Shown: positions 27,731 through 37,715 of the stretch, one piece after another
How the letters are laid out: each line of letters starts with the position of its first letter
Position numbering within the stretch: position 1 is the stretch's first letter
NCBI GenBank assembly: GCA_963698565.1
Contig: CAVORH010000026.1
Location: 1 to 64,000 of the forward strand
Length of the DNA: 64,000 nt
DNA from: Sva-07 sp963698565
GTDB lineage: Bacteria > Actinomycetota > Acidimicrobiia > Acidimicrobiales > Ilumatobacteraceae
Reading direction: 5' to 3'
Made by a program: the position numbers and the translations under genes
The notes under the pieces: model-generated
Seen by the model: only the letters and a program-made list of their open reading frames with translations
Told to the model about the DNA's origin: nothing
Databases searched by the model: none

Positions 27731-30664
27731 CTACTCCGTTCCCCCTGATCGGGCGATCGCGGCACCGGAGGTGCCGAGGTATGACTCGATGACGTCCGGG
27801 TGTTCCAGGACGTCGGCTGGCCGACCGGTCGCGATGACCCGGCCCTGTTCGAGTGCGAGCAACCGGTCGGACACCTCGGACACGAACGGGATGTCGTGCT
27901 CGACGATGACCAGGCTCGCCCCCATCTCGTCGCGCAGACGCCGGACGACCGGCGACAGCGCCTCCACCTCCCGCTGGGCGATACCCGAGGTGGGCTCGTC
28001 CAGCAGGATCACCGCCGGCCGGTGCGCCACGAGGCACGCCAGGTCGACGACTCGACGGGTGCCGGTGGACAGCTCCCGAACGAACGAATGGCGATAGTCG
28101 CCGAGACCCATCAGTTCGATCAGCTCCTCGGTGCGCAGCGCGACGTGCTCCTCGGAGTCGACGGCCATCGGGAGGTGCAGCGCCGCCACGAACACGCTGC
28201 GACTCCCCACGAAGCGTTCCTGGGCGATCGCCAACGTCTCCTGCACCGTGAGTTCGGGGAACAGCCGGGCGTCCTGGAAGGAGCGACCCAGACCGAGCTG
28301 GGCGCGTCCGGCGGCGCTCATCGTGGTGATGTCGCGACCGTTGAGCGTGATGGTGCCGGCCGTGCTCGGCGTGAAACCGGAGACGAGGTCGAACATGGTG
28401 GTCTTGCCGGCGCCGTTGGGTCCGATCACGCCGACGATCTCGCCGGACCACACGTCGAAGGTGGTGCCGTCGACCGCCCGGATCCCACCGAAGGTCACCG
28501 ACAGCTCGTGGACCGAGAGCACCGGGGTGGACGCATCGCCGATGACGGCCCGCTCGGTGGGCTCCGCGTCGTGTCCGTCTGCGCCTGCCGACGCGAGGAA
28601 CACCGACCGCAGCAGGTCGGGTCGTTCGAGCAATTCCTTGGTCGGTCCGTCGAACATGATCGTGCCGCGCTCCATGAAGTAGGCCCGCTCGGCGACGGTC
28701 AGCGCGACGTTGACGCTCTGCTCGACCAGCACGACGGTGACGCCGTCGTCGGCCATCCGCCGAACGATCGGCAGCAGCTGGCCGACCACGACCGGTGCGA
28801 GCCCGAGCGACAGCTCGTCGATCAGCAGCACCTTCGGTCGCATCACGAAGCTCATCGCGAGCGCCAGCATCTGCTGCTGGCCGCCGGACATGTTCGCGGC
28901 GGGGGAGTCGAGCCGATCGGCGAGAACCGGGAACATCGCGAGCACCTCGGCGGTCGCAACCGCGACCCCTTCACGGTCGCGCCGGTTCGTCCATCCGGCC
29001 AACTCGAGATTCTCCCGGACGGTCAGCGAGCCGAACACGCCCTGTCCGCCGGGCATCTGGACGATCCCGAGTGCGGCGATCTCGTTCGGGGGAGCGTGGG
29101 TGATGTCGCGGCCGTCGAGCACGATGGCGCCACGGTCGGCCTCGACGATGCCGCTGATCGACTTCAGCAGGGTCGACTTGCCTGCACCGTTGGTGCCGAG
29201 CAGCGCGACGACTTCGCCCTCGTCGAGGTGCAGGTCGATGCCGTGCAGCACCGTGCGGTTGTCGTAGCCGGCTTCGACGCCGCGCAGCAGCAGCAGGTTG
29301 GTGGTTCCCTGCCGGCGCTCGTACAGCACCTCGGAGCGAGCGGCGGCCGACTGCCAGACCTGGGCGATGTCGCCGTCGATCACGTCGGCGACGCTGCGCA
29401 GGATCAGGCTGCCGATCAGGAACATCGGAATCATCAGGAGCATCCCGAGCTCGATGCTCCAGTTGTCGGCGATCCAACCGATCATCGGCAGGATCGCCAG
29501 CCCCGGGATCACCCACAGCGACCCGATCGCGAAGCCGGTCGCCCGGGCCCGCGGTGGGATCGCGAGCGACAGGGCGGCGAGGACGCCGGGGCCGATGACG
29601 GCGAGCGAGGCCGAGATCACGCAGTTGAGGGCGACGGCGATGTACACGTTCGGTGCGAGGGCGAAGCCGGCCGATGCGATCGACGCGACGACGGCGATCG
29701 ACGCGACGAAACGGATCAGCCCCTTCACGTTGCCGACGAACCGGCGCGTGGCGATGCGGGCACCGATCACCAGGCCGACGAGGGCGAACGGTTCGGAGAC
29801 GGCGGCGGCGACGCCACGGGCTCGCTCGTCGAGGTCGAACTTCTGCTCGTAGAGCAGGGCGGCGAGCGTGACGAAGCCGATCAGTGACGTGGCGAGGAAC
29901 GGCAGACTCCACCAGATCCGTTGCAGCGACTTCACCTTGTGCGCAGTGCGCCAACTCTCCGCGAACGACGGCGACTCCTCCTCGGTGTCGATGATCTCCT
30001 GCGATGCGCCGGTGGCGTGACGTTCCCAGCGTCCGCGGGTCGGCTCGTGCAGCCGCATGGCGAGCACCGCGAAGATCACGGTGGGGATGACGAACACGAG
30101 GAACGGCACGCGCCAGTCGAAGTAGTACGCGAGCAACCCGGCGCTCAGCGGGCCGATGAAGGCCCCGACCGCATTCGCGGCACGGTGGAAGCTGTAGACC
30201 CGCGACCGCGTCTCGATCGGGTAGTAGTCGGCGATCAGCGAGTTGTGTGTCGGGTCGATCACCGCCTTGCCGAGCGAGGAGCCTGATCTGGCGATCGTCA
30301 GCAGGATCAGCCCGGTGGCCAGGCCGGTCATGCCGGAGAAGAAGCCCCAGGCGAGCGCACCGAAGACCACGAGCGGGATCCGGTTGGTCTTGTCGGCGTA
30401 CTGCGCGATCGGCACCTGCAGTGCGAGTGCGGCGACCGAGGACAGCGCCACGATGCTGAGCGCCGTCTGGATGTCGATACCGAACGAATCGCGGATCTCG
30501 GGGAGCAGGATGCCGAATGCGGTGCGGTCGAGTTCGTCGACCGCGTTGAGCCCGAACAACACCACGAGCGGGAAGGCCGCTTCCCCGCCGCAGATCCCGC
30601 GGAGCCAATCCATCGGATGGCGGACCCCGGCTCCGAAGTTGCGCATCGCTGTCGCCGTGCTCAC
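27731..30664 (-). CDS. MFS transporter fused to two LivF/LivG-type ABC ATPases
   Basis: A single 977-codon frame with no internal stop. Residues about 1-430 are a 12-helix major facilitator (VVLFGLNAVDELDRTAFGIL, IAQYADKTNRIPLVVFG, RVYSFHRAANAVGAFIGP). At about 450-690 is an ABC ATPase with Walker A GTNGAGKST, signature NMSGGQQQ and Walker B VLLIDELSLGL (LivF-like). At about 715-965 is a second ATPase with GPNGAGKTT, a weaker signature LSTGTRR and Walker B AVILLDEPTSG (LivG-like). All catalytic motifs look intact. It overlaps the upstream permease gene by 4 bp (ATGA). How an ion-coupled MFS domain and ABC motors work in one chain is unknown; it may pair with the fused permease, or the MFS half may act alone. 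Confidence 0.88.
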   Translation of the reverse strand: MSTATAMRNFGAGVRHPMDWLRGICGGEAAFPLVVLFGLNAVDELDRTAFGILLPEIRDSFGIDIQTALSIVALSSVAALALQVPIAQYADKTNRIPLVVFGALAWGFFSGMTGLATGLILLTIARSGSSLGKAVIDPTHNSLIADYYPIETRSRVYSFHRAANAVGAFIGPLSAGLLAYYFDWRVPFLVFVIPTVIFAVLAMRLHEPTRGRWERHATGASQEIIDTEEESPSFAESWRTAHKVKSLQRIWWSLPFLATSLIGFVTLAALLYEQKFDLDERARGVAAAVSEPFALVGLVIGARIATRRFVGNVKGLIRFVASIAVVASIASAGFALAPNVYIAVALNCVISASLAVIGPGVLAALSLAIPPRARATGFAIGSLWVIPGLAILPMIGWIADNWSIELGMLLMIPMFLIGSLILRSVADVIDGDIAQVWQSAAARSEVLYERRQGTTNLLLLRGVEAGYDNRTVLHGIDLHLDEGEVVALLGTNGAGKSTLLKSISGIVEADRGAIVLDGRDITHAPPNEIAALGIVQMPGGQGVFGSLTVRENLELAGWTNRRDREGVAVATAEVLAMFPVLADRLDSPAANMSGGQQQMLALAMSFVMRPKVLLIDELSLGLAPVVVGQLLPIVRRMADDGVTVVLVEQSVNVALTVAERAYFMERGTIMFDGPTKELLERPDLLRSVFLASAGADGHDAEPTERAVIGDASTPVLSVHELSVTFGGIRAVDGTTFDVWSGEIVGVIGPNGAGKTTMFDLVSGFTPSTAGTITLNGRDITTMSAAGRAQLGLGRSFQDARLFPELTVQETLAIAQERFVGSRSVFVAALHLPMAVDSEEHVALRTEELIELMGLGDYRHSFVRELSTGTRRVVDLACLVAHRPAVILLDEPTSGIAQREVEALSPVVRRLRDEMGASLVIVEHDIPFVSEVSDRLLALEQGRVIATGRPADVLEHPDVIESYLGTSGAAIARSGGTE

Positions 30665-32808
30665 ACCGTGGTCCGATCGTCGAGGTCGTCGGCCGTCTCA
30701 CCGGCCCCGTTCGCGGAGGCACCGTTCGAGGAGGCCGGTGTGGAGTCGGCCGGCGCAGCGATCGGGTCGGCGCCGTTGCTTCTCGCTGGTGCCGCCGCCG
30801 TTGGCGGTCCGGTGCGCCCGAGGATGATCGTGACCAGCCGGTCGCGCACCCTGATCACGAGGCTCGCGAGGCCGCCCGGCAGGATCAGCAGCACGATCAG
30901 CACGCCGATCGCCGACGAGAGCAGGCGCCACTCGGGCGCCGTGATGAACCACTCGCTCCCGCGCAGGAACACGGCGCCGAGCACCCCACCGAACAGTGAA
31001 CCGAGACCGCCGACCACCGCAGCGGTGAACACGTTGAGGCTCTCGGCGGCGGTGTAGCTGGAGAGGTCGAAGCTCTGGCTCAGGTGCACGAAGAGGCCGC
31101 CGGCGACACCGGCGACCGCTCCCGACAGCGTGAACGCGGTCAGCTTGACGGGCACGGGCGACACCGAGAACGCCTGCGCGGCGAGTTCGTTCTCGCGCAG
31201 CGCCACGATTGCTCGACCGGTGCGGCTGTGGCGGATGCCTCGGAGGGCGGCGAACACGAGGGCGAACACGATCAGCGCGAACAGATAGAACCGTGTCGGC
31301 GTCGAGATGTCGATGACGCCGAACACGGGGAGGCGCTCGATGCGCTCCTGGGGCACCCAGTCGAAGAACTGCCGGTTGAGGAACCACGAGTTGACCGCGA
31401 GTGCGAACACGAGGGTGGTCACCGCCAGGTACAGCCCGCGCAGCCGCAGCGCCGGCAACCCGACCACGAAGGCCGCCGCCGCTCCGGCGGCACCACCGGC
31501 CGACAACGCCAGGGTGATGTCGACGTTCCAGTTCAGCGTGCACTTCGCGCTCACCGCTGCGCCGATGGCGACGAAGGCCATCTGACCGAGCGAGATCTGG
31601 CCGGCCCAGCCCGACAGCACGACGAGCGACAAGCCGATCACGGCGAACACGACGACGGCGGTCGCCTTGATGATCTGGTCGGTTCGCAGCAGCATCGGGA
31701 TCAGGGCGAGACCGACGAGGATCAGCGCGGCGGTGCCCCAGCGCATCAGGCGCACGAGGGGGAGACGGGCAACGGCGGGCCGCAGCGGCCGGACCTCGTC
31801 GGCGAGTCGCCAGCCGGCGGCTTCGTCGCGGTCGACCCGGCCGTACTGGCGACGCTGCAGGAGCAGCGCGACGAGGACGAACGCACCGATGATCGGCATC
31901 ACGAGCAACGGGCTGCTGGCGTTCCAGGCAACGCCGTACTCGAGCACGCCGAGCGCCACTGCGGTGGTGGCGACCGTCGGGAGATTCCGGAGCCGTCCGA
32001 TCACGAGCGCGGCGAGCGCCTGCACGAGGGCGGTCAGGCTGAGTGCGGCACCGAGCGGGACGCCGAGGATGCCGGCGCGCAGGAACAGCGCCAGGAACGA
32101 CAGCCCGGCGGCGATCGCCCACACCAGCGTCGACAGCCAGGCGACGGGGATGCCGAGCATCAACGCCCGCTCGCTGCGTTCGGCCGAACCGCGGATCGCC
32201 GTGCCGATCCGGGTGGTGCCGAGGAACACGGCCACGCCGATCATCGCCAGCGGGGCGACGACGAGTGCGATGAGGTCGTTGGCCGAGAGGATGAACGTGC
32301 CGACGGTGACCTTCCAGTCGACCGGTGGCGGGATGCGCTGCGAGGCGGCGCTCTGGTCCCACATGCGTGGCACCAGCAGTGCGAAGGCGGCGAGCAGCTG
32401 GGTGATGCCGATCGTCGCCACCGTCAGGACGAGGCGCGATGACTTCGCGAAGCGGCGGACGAAGGCGAGCTCGACGATCGCGCCCAGGGCGACCGCAGCG
32501 GCCAGCCCGACACCGAAGCCGAACAGGTACGGCAGGCCGGAGAAGACGATCAGGCCGACCGCGAGCGACGTCGGGACGAAGCCGAGATCGGCCTGGGCGA
32601 AGTTGATCACCCGGTTGGCCCGATAGACGAGCGCCATGCCGACGGCGAGCAGGGCGATCAGCAGGCCGAGGACGACGCCGCGGATCCATGCTCCGGCGGG
32701 CAGCCCGAAGAACACCAGTTGGACCGCGATCAGGCCGAGAGCCGGTGCGAACTGCACCGACCATCGCCTGACCTCCGCGGCTCCCCAGCCCGATCGAGAC
32801 ACCCCCAT
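30661..32808 (-). CDS. Fused LivH-LivM-type ABC permease
   Basis: A 715-residue membrane protein joining the two permease subunits of a branched-chain-amino-acid-type importer. Residues about 20-310 are LivH-like (GVVLGLLIALLAVGMALVYRANRVINFAQADLG). Residues about 350-640 are LivM-like (LVVLSGWAGQISLGQMAFVAIGA, LRLRGLYLAVTTLVFALAV, RHSRTGRAIVALRENELAAQAF). The tail of about 50 residues is rich in Ala, Pro and Ser and probably cytoplasmic. It is the first gene of the operon, followed by the MFS-ATPase fusion and the binding protein. No substrate-specific feature is visible. Confidence 0.88.
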   Translation of the reverse strand: MGVSRSGWGAAEVRRWSVQFAPALGLIAVQLVFFGLPAGAWIRGVVLGLLIALLAVGMALVYRANRVINFAQADLGFVPTSLAVGLIVFSGLPYLFGFGVGLAAAVALGAIVELAFVRRFAKSSRLVLTVATIGITQLLAAFALLVPRMWDQSAASQRIPPPVDWKVTVGTFILSANDLIALVVAPLAMIGVAVFLGTTRIGTAIRGSAERSERALMLGIPVAWLSTLVWAIAAGLSFLALFLRAGILGVPLGAALSLTALVQALAALVIGRLRNLPTVATTAVALGVLEYGVAWNASSPLLVMPIIGAFVLVALLLQRRQYGRVDRDEAAGWRLADEVRPLRPAVARLPLVRLMRWGTAALILVGLALIPMLLRTDQIIKATAVVVFAVIGLSLVVLSGWAGQISLGQMAFVAIGAAVSAKCTLNWNVDITLALSAGGAAGAAAAFVVGLPALRLRGLYLAVTTLVFALAVNSWFLNRQFFDWVPQERIERLPVFGVIDISTPTRFYLFALIVFALVFAALRGIRHSRTGRAIVALRENELAAQAFSVSPVPVKLTAFTLSGAVAGVAGGLFVHLSQSFDLSSYTAAESLNVFTAAVVGGLGSLFGGVLGAVFLRGSEWFITAPEWRLLSSAIGVLIVLLILPGGLASLVIRVRDRLVTIILGRTGPPTAAAPARSNGADPIAAPADSTPASSNGASANGAGETADDLDDRTTV

Positions 32809-32902
32809 GTCGGAGCGAAACCTAGCCGGGGGTCACACCGCCTCGGCGGATCGGAGATCGCAGTCGTTGCTCACGTGCGGCGATGTCGCCGCAGGTGGGC
32901 GG

Positions 32903-33022
32903 TCAGCGCGCCGGCTTGATCGGTGTCTGACGCGGAGGCGTCGGCTTGATCGGGGTGGTCTTGATCGGCGTCGCCTTGATCGGCGGACGTTCGTAGGTGC
33001 TGACGGTGGTGTGAAATGCCAT
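32903..33022 (-). CDS. Short basic peptide with repeated TPIK motif
   Basis: A 39-residue frame starting MAFHTTVSTYERP, followed by five near-repeats of a five-residue unit (PIKAT, PIKTT, PIKPT, then PPRQT, PIKPAR). The DNA shows 15-bp tandem repeats built on CTTGATCGG. It sits alone between the ABC permease start (32808) and the glycosidase stop (33118), with no convincing ribosome-binding site. It could be a small secreted or modified peptide, or simply a microsatellite-like repeat. No peptide-modifying enzyme is encoded nearby, so I give it low confidence as a gene. Confidence 0.3.
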   Translation of the reverse strand: MAFHTTVSTYERPPIKATPIKTTPIKPTPPRQTPIKPAR

Positions 33023-33117
33023 GGCCGCGACCGTAAGCAGCAGATGTTGCGTGCTGGTTTCGGGCCGGTGAAGGGTGTGATCGGCAACGACGGACGAACG
33101 GTCGCCGCTCCAGCCGA

Positions 33118-35262
33118 TCAGGCAGGCACCCGGCCCTCGTCGACGATGTCGAGGCCGTCCGCACGGGCCGAGACGACCCCGTCGCGAACAGCGATCGAGG
33201 CGTAACGGCCGCCGATCACGAGGCGGTCGCAGGTGATGTCGCGTACGAGTCGGCCCTCGGGGCGCACGAAGATCTTCTGGCCCGGGACGTCGGCGTCGAG
33301 CCCGAGATTGGCCCGCAGGAGCAGCAGCACCGACGCCGCCGCCCACGCCTGTGGCGAGCACGAGCCGGGGTAGGGAACCGGAACCGGCACCAGCCGGCGG
33401 GAGAGCCCTGCGAACAGTTCGGGGAGGCGGCCACCGAAGTACATCGACGCGTCGAGCAATCCGTCGGTGAGTCGGTCGACGACGTCCCACCGGCCGTAGC
33501 GGGCGGCCCCGGCGAGACAGATCGCCGTGTCGTGGGGCCACACCGAACCGTTGTGGTAACTGAGCGGGTCGTACGCCCCCATCGGCGTCGCCAACGTACG
33601 GATGCCCCAGCCGGTCCACAGTTCGTCGCTGACCACACCATCGAGATATCGATCGGCGAGATCGGCATCGGCGATGCCCGCCCACAGGGCATGCCCCGGG
33701 TTCGAGCCGAGCGAGTCGACCGCCCGGCCCGATCCGTCGAGCGCCTCGACGAACCATCCCCGATCGTCCCAGAAGCGCTCGTTGAACAGCGCGCGGAGGG
33801 CATGGGCCTCGTGATCGCACCGGGTGGCGTCGTCGTCTCGCTGCACGTTGCGATAGATCTCGGCGGCACCTCGCAGGGCGGCATAGGTGTACCCCTGCAC
33901 CTCGACGAGCGCGATCGGTGCCTCCGGGAGTGACCCATCGGCGAAGTTGACGCCGTCCCAGGAATCCTTCCAGCCCTGATTGGTGAGCCCGCGCTCGTCG
34001 TGGGGTGCGTAGTCGACGAAGCCGTCGCCGTCGCTGTCGCCGTCGTCACGGATCCAGGCGATCGCAGCGTCGACGGCAGGGAGCAGCCAGGCGCGGTCCG
34101 CGGTGGTGACGGCGCCCCAGCGCATCGCCTCGGCGGCCACGAGGACGTACAGCGGTGTCGCGTCCACCGTGCCGTAGTAGCGCGAACGCTCGCTGAAGGG
34201 GCCGGCCCCGCCGTGTGCTCGCAGTTCGTGCATGATCTTGCCCGGCTGCTCGCCGGAGCGTGGATCGGTCACCCGCCCCTGCAGTTCGGCCAGCTCGTGG
34301 AGGACGCCGCGGGCGAGTTCCGGAGCGAACGGCATCGCCATGTACGACGTCAGGAGGGCGTCGCGCCCGAACAACGTCATGTACCAGGGGGCACCGGCGG
34401 CGACGACCGCCAGCTCGGGATGGGCCGTGTCGAAGATGCGCAGCGACGCCAGATCCTCGAGCGACTTGCGCACCCCGACCGCGAGGCGTGGGTCCGGTGA
34501 GACGATCGTCGGCACGCGCTCCTGCCAGGTCTCGTAGCGGTGGTGGGACAGATCATCGACATCAGGGTTCGAATCCTCCGGAGTCGTGCCATCGTCGAAC
34601 TCGACGAGCGACTCGTCGGTCGGGGCGCTGGTGACGGCATCGACGGTGATTCGAGCCAGGTGACGGCTGTGTGGGCCGATCTCGACGTGCCAGGACCAGC
34701 CGTGGGCCACGACGTCCGATGCCGCTGGTTCGAGGCCGAGCAGCGTTCGTTGCCCCACCTCGGGGTCCGGGTGGTCGATGCGGATGCCGTCGTCGGTCCG
34801 GGTGATCGTGCCGTGGGTGGTGCTCGGCCGGCCCGACTTCACGTCGAACAGGTGGCTGAAGTCGGCTCCGGCGTCGATCGTCATCGTGAGGTCGTACCCC
34901 TCGCGTCCGGAGTTGTGGACCTCGATCACCTCCCGCATGCCGTGCCCGACCGTCCGTCGTCTGATGACGAGCACGGGAAGCGGACGGCCGCCGGGTTCGT
35001 GGACCCGTGCGACGAACACCGCACTGAACGGTGTGGGAGTCGTGGCCGCCAGTGGCCGCAGTTCCAGGTCCGTGAGGCGGAGCGACCAGATGTCGAGATA
35101 CCGGCGGTCGTCGTGGATCAGGCCGTGTACCGCTCCGCGGGTCATGTCGCCGCTCGTGTCGCAGATCGCGAAGTCGCGACCGGAGACCAGTGTGATCGCG
35201 CCCGTGCCGACCGCCGGCACGGTCCAGTCATCGGCGTTCATCGGTTCGGTCATGGGGCTCAT
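33118..35262 (-). CDS. Glycogen-debranching-enzyme-like glycosidase (amylo-alpha-1,6-glucosidase type)
   Basis: A 714-residue protein with an N-terminal beta-sandwich (about 15-230; GDMTRGAVHGLIHDDRRYLD is the usual start of such domains). A catalytic alpha6/alpha6 barrel (about 270-710) contains GAPWYMTLFGRDALLTSYMA, the NQGWKDSWDG segment and SVWPHDTAICLAG, all conserved in the MGH1-like debranching group. Likely substrates are alpha-glucans such as glycogen or related oligosaccharides. Start ATG 35260-35262 overlaps the upstream glycosyltransferase stop (ATGA); other in-frame ATGs follow at 35251-35253 and 35239-35241. Glycan degradation or side-chain trimming is inferred. Confidence 0.85.
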   Translation of the reverse strand: MSPMTEPMNADDWTVPAVGTGAITLVSGRDFAICDTSGDMTRGAVHGLIHDDRRYLDIWSLRLTDLELRPLAATTPTPFSAVFVARVHEPGGRPLPVLVIRRRTVGHGMREVIEVHNSGREGYDLTMTIDAGADFSHLFDVKSGRPSTTHGTITRTDDGIRIDHPDPEVGQRTLLGLEPAASDVVAHGWSWHVEIGPHSRHLARITVDAVTSAPTDESLVEFDDGTTPEDSNPDVDDLSHHRYETWQERVPTIVSPDPRLAVGVRKSLEDLASLRIFDTAHPELAVVAAGAPWYMTLFGRDALLTSYMAMPFAPELARGVLHELAELQGRVTDPRSGEQPGKIMHELRAHGGAGPFSERSRYYGTVDATPLYVLVAAEAMRWGAVTTADRAWLLPAVDAAIAWIRDDGDSDGDGFVDYAPHDERGLTNQGWKDSWDGVNFADGSLPEAPIALVEVQGYTYAALRGAAEIYRNVQRDDDATRCDHEAHALRALFNERFWDDRGWFVEALDGSGRAVDSLGSNPGHALWAGIADADLADRYLDGVVSDELWTGWGIRTLATPMGAYDPLSYHNGSVWPHDTAICLAGAARYGRWDVVDRLTDGLLDASMYFGGRLPELFAGLSRRLVPVPVPYPGSCSPQAWAAASVLLLLRANLGLDADVPGQKIFVRPEGRLVRDITCDRLVIGGRYASIAVRDGVVSARADGLDIVDEGRVPA

Positions 35263-36371
35263 ACGAGGCTCATTCGCTCGACGGGTTCGTGACGATCGCC
35301 GCCCGAGCCGGCCAGCAGCGCCCGGTAGGCGGCGACGTGTCGTCCCACCATCCTGTCGACGCTGAATCGGCGGGCGACATCGGCTCGGCAGTCGCGGCGA
35401 TCGATCCGCTCGATCGACCGGACGGCGCGTACGAGGCTGTCGGTGTCGTCGCAGAGGAACCCGGTCCGTCCGTGCACGATGATCTCCGGCGCGGCGCCCC
35501 GTGGAGTCGAGATCACGGGCGTGCCGGCGGCGAGCGCCTCGATCATCATCAGTCCGAACGGCTCGGGCCACTGGATCGGGCTGAGCAGGGCCGTCGCGCC
35601 GCCGATCAGCCGGTCCTTCTCGGTGCCCGCGACCTCACCGATGTACTCGATGCCCTCGGTGCACTGCGACGCGACCATGTCCTCGAAGAACGCCAACTCG
35701 ACCGCTTCGCGCATCTTGGCGGCCATCAGGAGCCGATGTCCGGTGGCTCGCGCGATCTCGATCGCCTGGAGCACTCCCTTGGCCGGATTCATCCGGCCGA
35801 GGAAGAGCAGGTACGGGCCGTGTTCGTCGCCGCCTCCGTCGCCCTCGGGGACCTCGTCGACGTCGATGCCGTGGTGGATCACGTGGGCAACGTGGATACC
35901 GAGTCCGGGAGCGACCGATGCCTGACTCCTCGAGATGGCGATGATCGGGATCGCCCTCGGGAGGCGGCTGAAGATCGTCGCCAGTTCCGGGTTGTCGAAC
36001 GGGCCGTGGTTCGTGGTGATCACCGGAGCGTTCGGCGTGGCGAGGAACGGGCCGACCAGGGTGTGGTCGTGGATCACGTCGCACCCTTCGTGGCCGAACC
36101 ATTCGTAGCCCTCGAGCGTGTGCCGGAGCTCGATCGAGCTGGTTCCCATCTCCTGGGTGCGGGCGGTCGGGTAGGTGAAGCCGCGCGGCACGGGGCAGGT
36201 CGAGTCGCCGGTGGTCCACAGACGCACCTCGTGGCCCGCTGTCTGGAGCCCGCGAGCGAGTCGGTCGACCACGCTCTCGGTGCCGCCGTACCCGACCGGG
36301 GGTACCGGCACCCAGGGAGACGCGAGGATTCCCACCCGCAACGCCTCCCGCCCGAACACTGATGAGGTCAT
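35259..36371 (-). CDS. GT4-family glycosyltransferase
   Basis: A 370-residue GT-B enzyme. ATG 36369-36371 is preceded by AGGAG at good spacing, so the longer frame upstream is not used. The N-lobe has ILASPWVPVPPVGYGGTES (nucleotide- and acceptor-binding glycine loop), and the linker includes LGRMNPAKGVLQAIEIA. The C-lobe has EPFGLMMIEALAAGTPVI with the E-x7-E motif that binds the sugar nucleotide. The family moves sugars from NDP- or GDP-sugars with retention. Coupling to the glycosidase suggests work on a storage or secreted glucan; specificity is unknown. Confidence 0.85.
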   Translation of the reverse strand: MTSSVFGREALRVGILASPWVPVPPVGYGGTESVVDRLARGLQTAGHEVRLWTTGDSTCPVPRGFTYPTARTQEMGTSSIELRHTLEGYEWFGHEGCDVIHDHTLVGPFLATPNAPVITTNHGPFDNPELATIFSRLPRAIPIIAISRSQASVAPGLGIHVAHVIHHGIDVDEVPEGDGGGDEHGPYLLFLGRMNPAKGVLQAIEIARATGHRLLMAAKMREAVELAFFEDMVASQCTEGIEYIGEVAGTEKDRLIGGATALLSPIQWPEPFGLMMIEALAAGTPVISTPRGAAPEIIVHGRTGFLCDDTDSLVRAVRSIERIDRRDCRADVARRFSVDRMVGRHVAAYRALLAGSGGDRHEPVERMSLV

Positions 36372-36467
36372 GTCGGACTCCTCTGCGGTCGACCCTACGC
36401 CGTCGAGGGCATCGAAGGTCAGAGCCATACGACCCCGAGGCGCGTCCCGACCTGGTGGCGCAACGGT

Positions 36468-36845
<378 letters not shown>

Positions 36846-36884
36846 ATTGCGAGGGGGAGTGTACGACCGCGCCGACGGGGAACG

Positions 36885-37715
36885 TCAGCAGCTGGGTTCG
36901 AGCTCGTTGTAGATGAACGAGTTCTCGGCCGGGGTCTGGAGGTTGAACGACTCGCGCGAGCCGTTCTCGTCGGCCGGACCGACGATCAGCTCGGCCTGTC
37001 CGACCGATCCGAAGCGGCTGGTGATCGAGTAGATGTTCGGCAACCCCTCCACATCGGTGGGGACACCTTCGCCGTACACCTCGGGACTGATGTAGCCGTC
37101 GGGACCGCGATCGATCGCCACGATGGCTGCAGCCTGGCGTGATTCCGCCGTCGCGGTCTCGAGGGCGAACGTCTTGGCGGCAGGGTCCGTCAGCTCGACG
37201 GCGAAGACCTGATGCGTCGATGCAGCGAGGTTCTCGAGTGCGACGGCGAAACGCAGCAGGTCGCGGGCCGGGTCGTCGCTGATCTCGATCGCCTGGAAGA
37301 CGGGCTCGATCAGGCGGTTGTCGAGCCATGGGTTCGTGCACTCCCACGGAACGCCGCCTTCGGCATCGGTCAGTGCAGCCAACTGGTCGGCACTCGCCTG
37401 GTGGGTGTCGATCAGACGCGAGACGAGTTCGTCCGACGACGGCTCGACGATGCCGGACTCGATCGCTCGCTCGTAGACGCTGATCACGGTGTATTCGAGC
37501 GAGGCCGCCGTGCGCAGGCGCACGGCATCGTCGACGTTGTAGTCCGGCGGATCGGTGACCGGGGGCGCATAGCCGACCCGGCCGGGCGCCGTGTCGCCTC
37601 CGCGGTCGTCGCCGCATGCTGCGACCAGCGCGGCGAGCGACACCGTGATGCCGCCGATCTTGAACGCCTGACGCCGGCTGACCTTGGAGTCGTCTCGGGG
37701 TGGGAACGTGCTCAT
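36885..37715 (-). CDS. Tat-exported ferritin-like lipoprotein
   Basis: A 276-residue protein with a twin-arginine signal (VSRRQAFKIGG) followed by a hydrophobic core and lipobox LVAAC, so probably exported folded and lipid-anchored. The mature part is mostly helical with ferritin-like spacing of Glu and His: SLEYTVISVYERAIESG, IDTHQASADQLA, LENLAASTHQVFAVEL and ATAESRQAAAIVAIDR. Such proteins may bind iron or a metal pair, but the exact ligand set is not certain from sequence. It is translationally coupled to the preceding gene, also ferritin-like (ATGA overlap). Confidence 0.75.
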   Translation of the reverse strand: MSTFPPRDDSKVSRRQAFKIGGITVSLAALVAACGDDRGGDTAPGRVGYAPPVTDPPDYNVDDAVRLRTAASLEYTVISVYERAIESGIVEPSSDELVSRLIDTHQASADQLAALTDAEGGVPWECTNPWLDNRLIEPVFQAIEISDDPARDLLRFAVALENLAASTHQVFAVELTDPAAKTFALETATAESRQAAAIVAIDRGPDGYISPEVYGEGVPTDVEGLPNIYSITSRFGSVGQAELIVGPADENGSRESFNLQTPAENSFIYNELEPSC

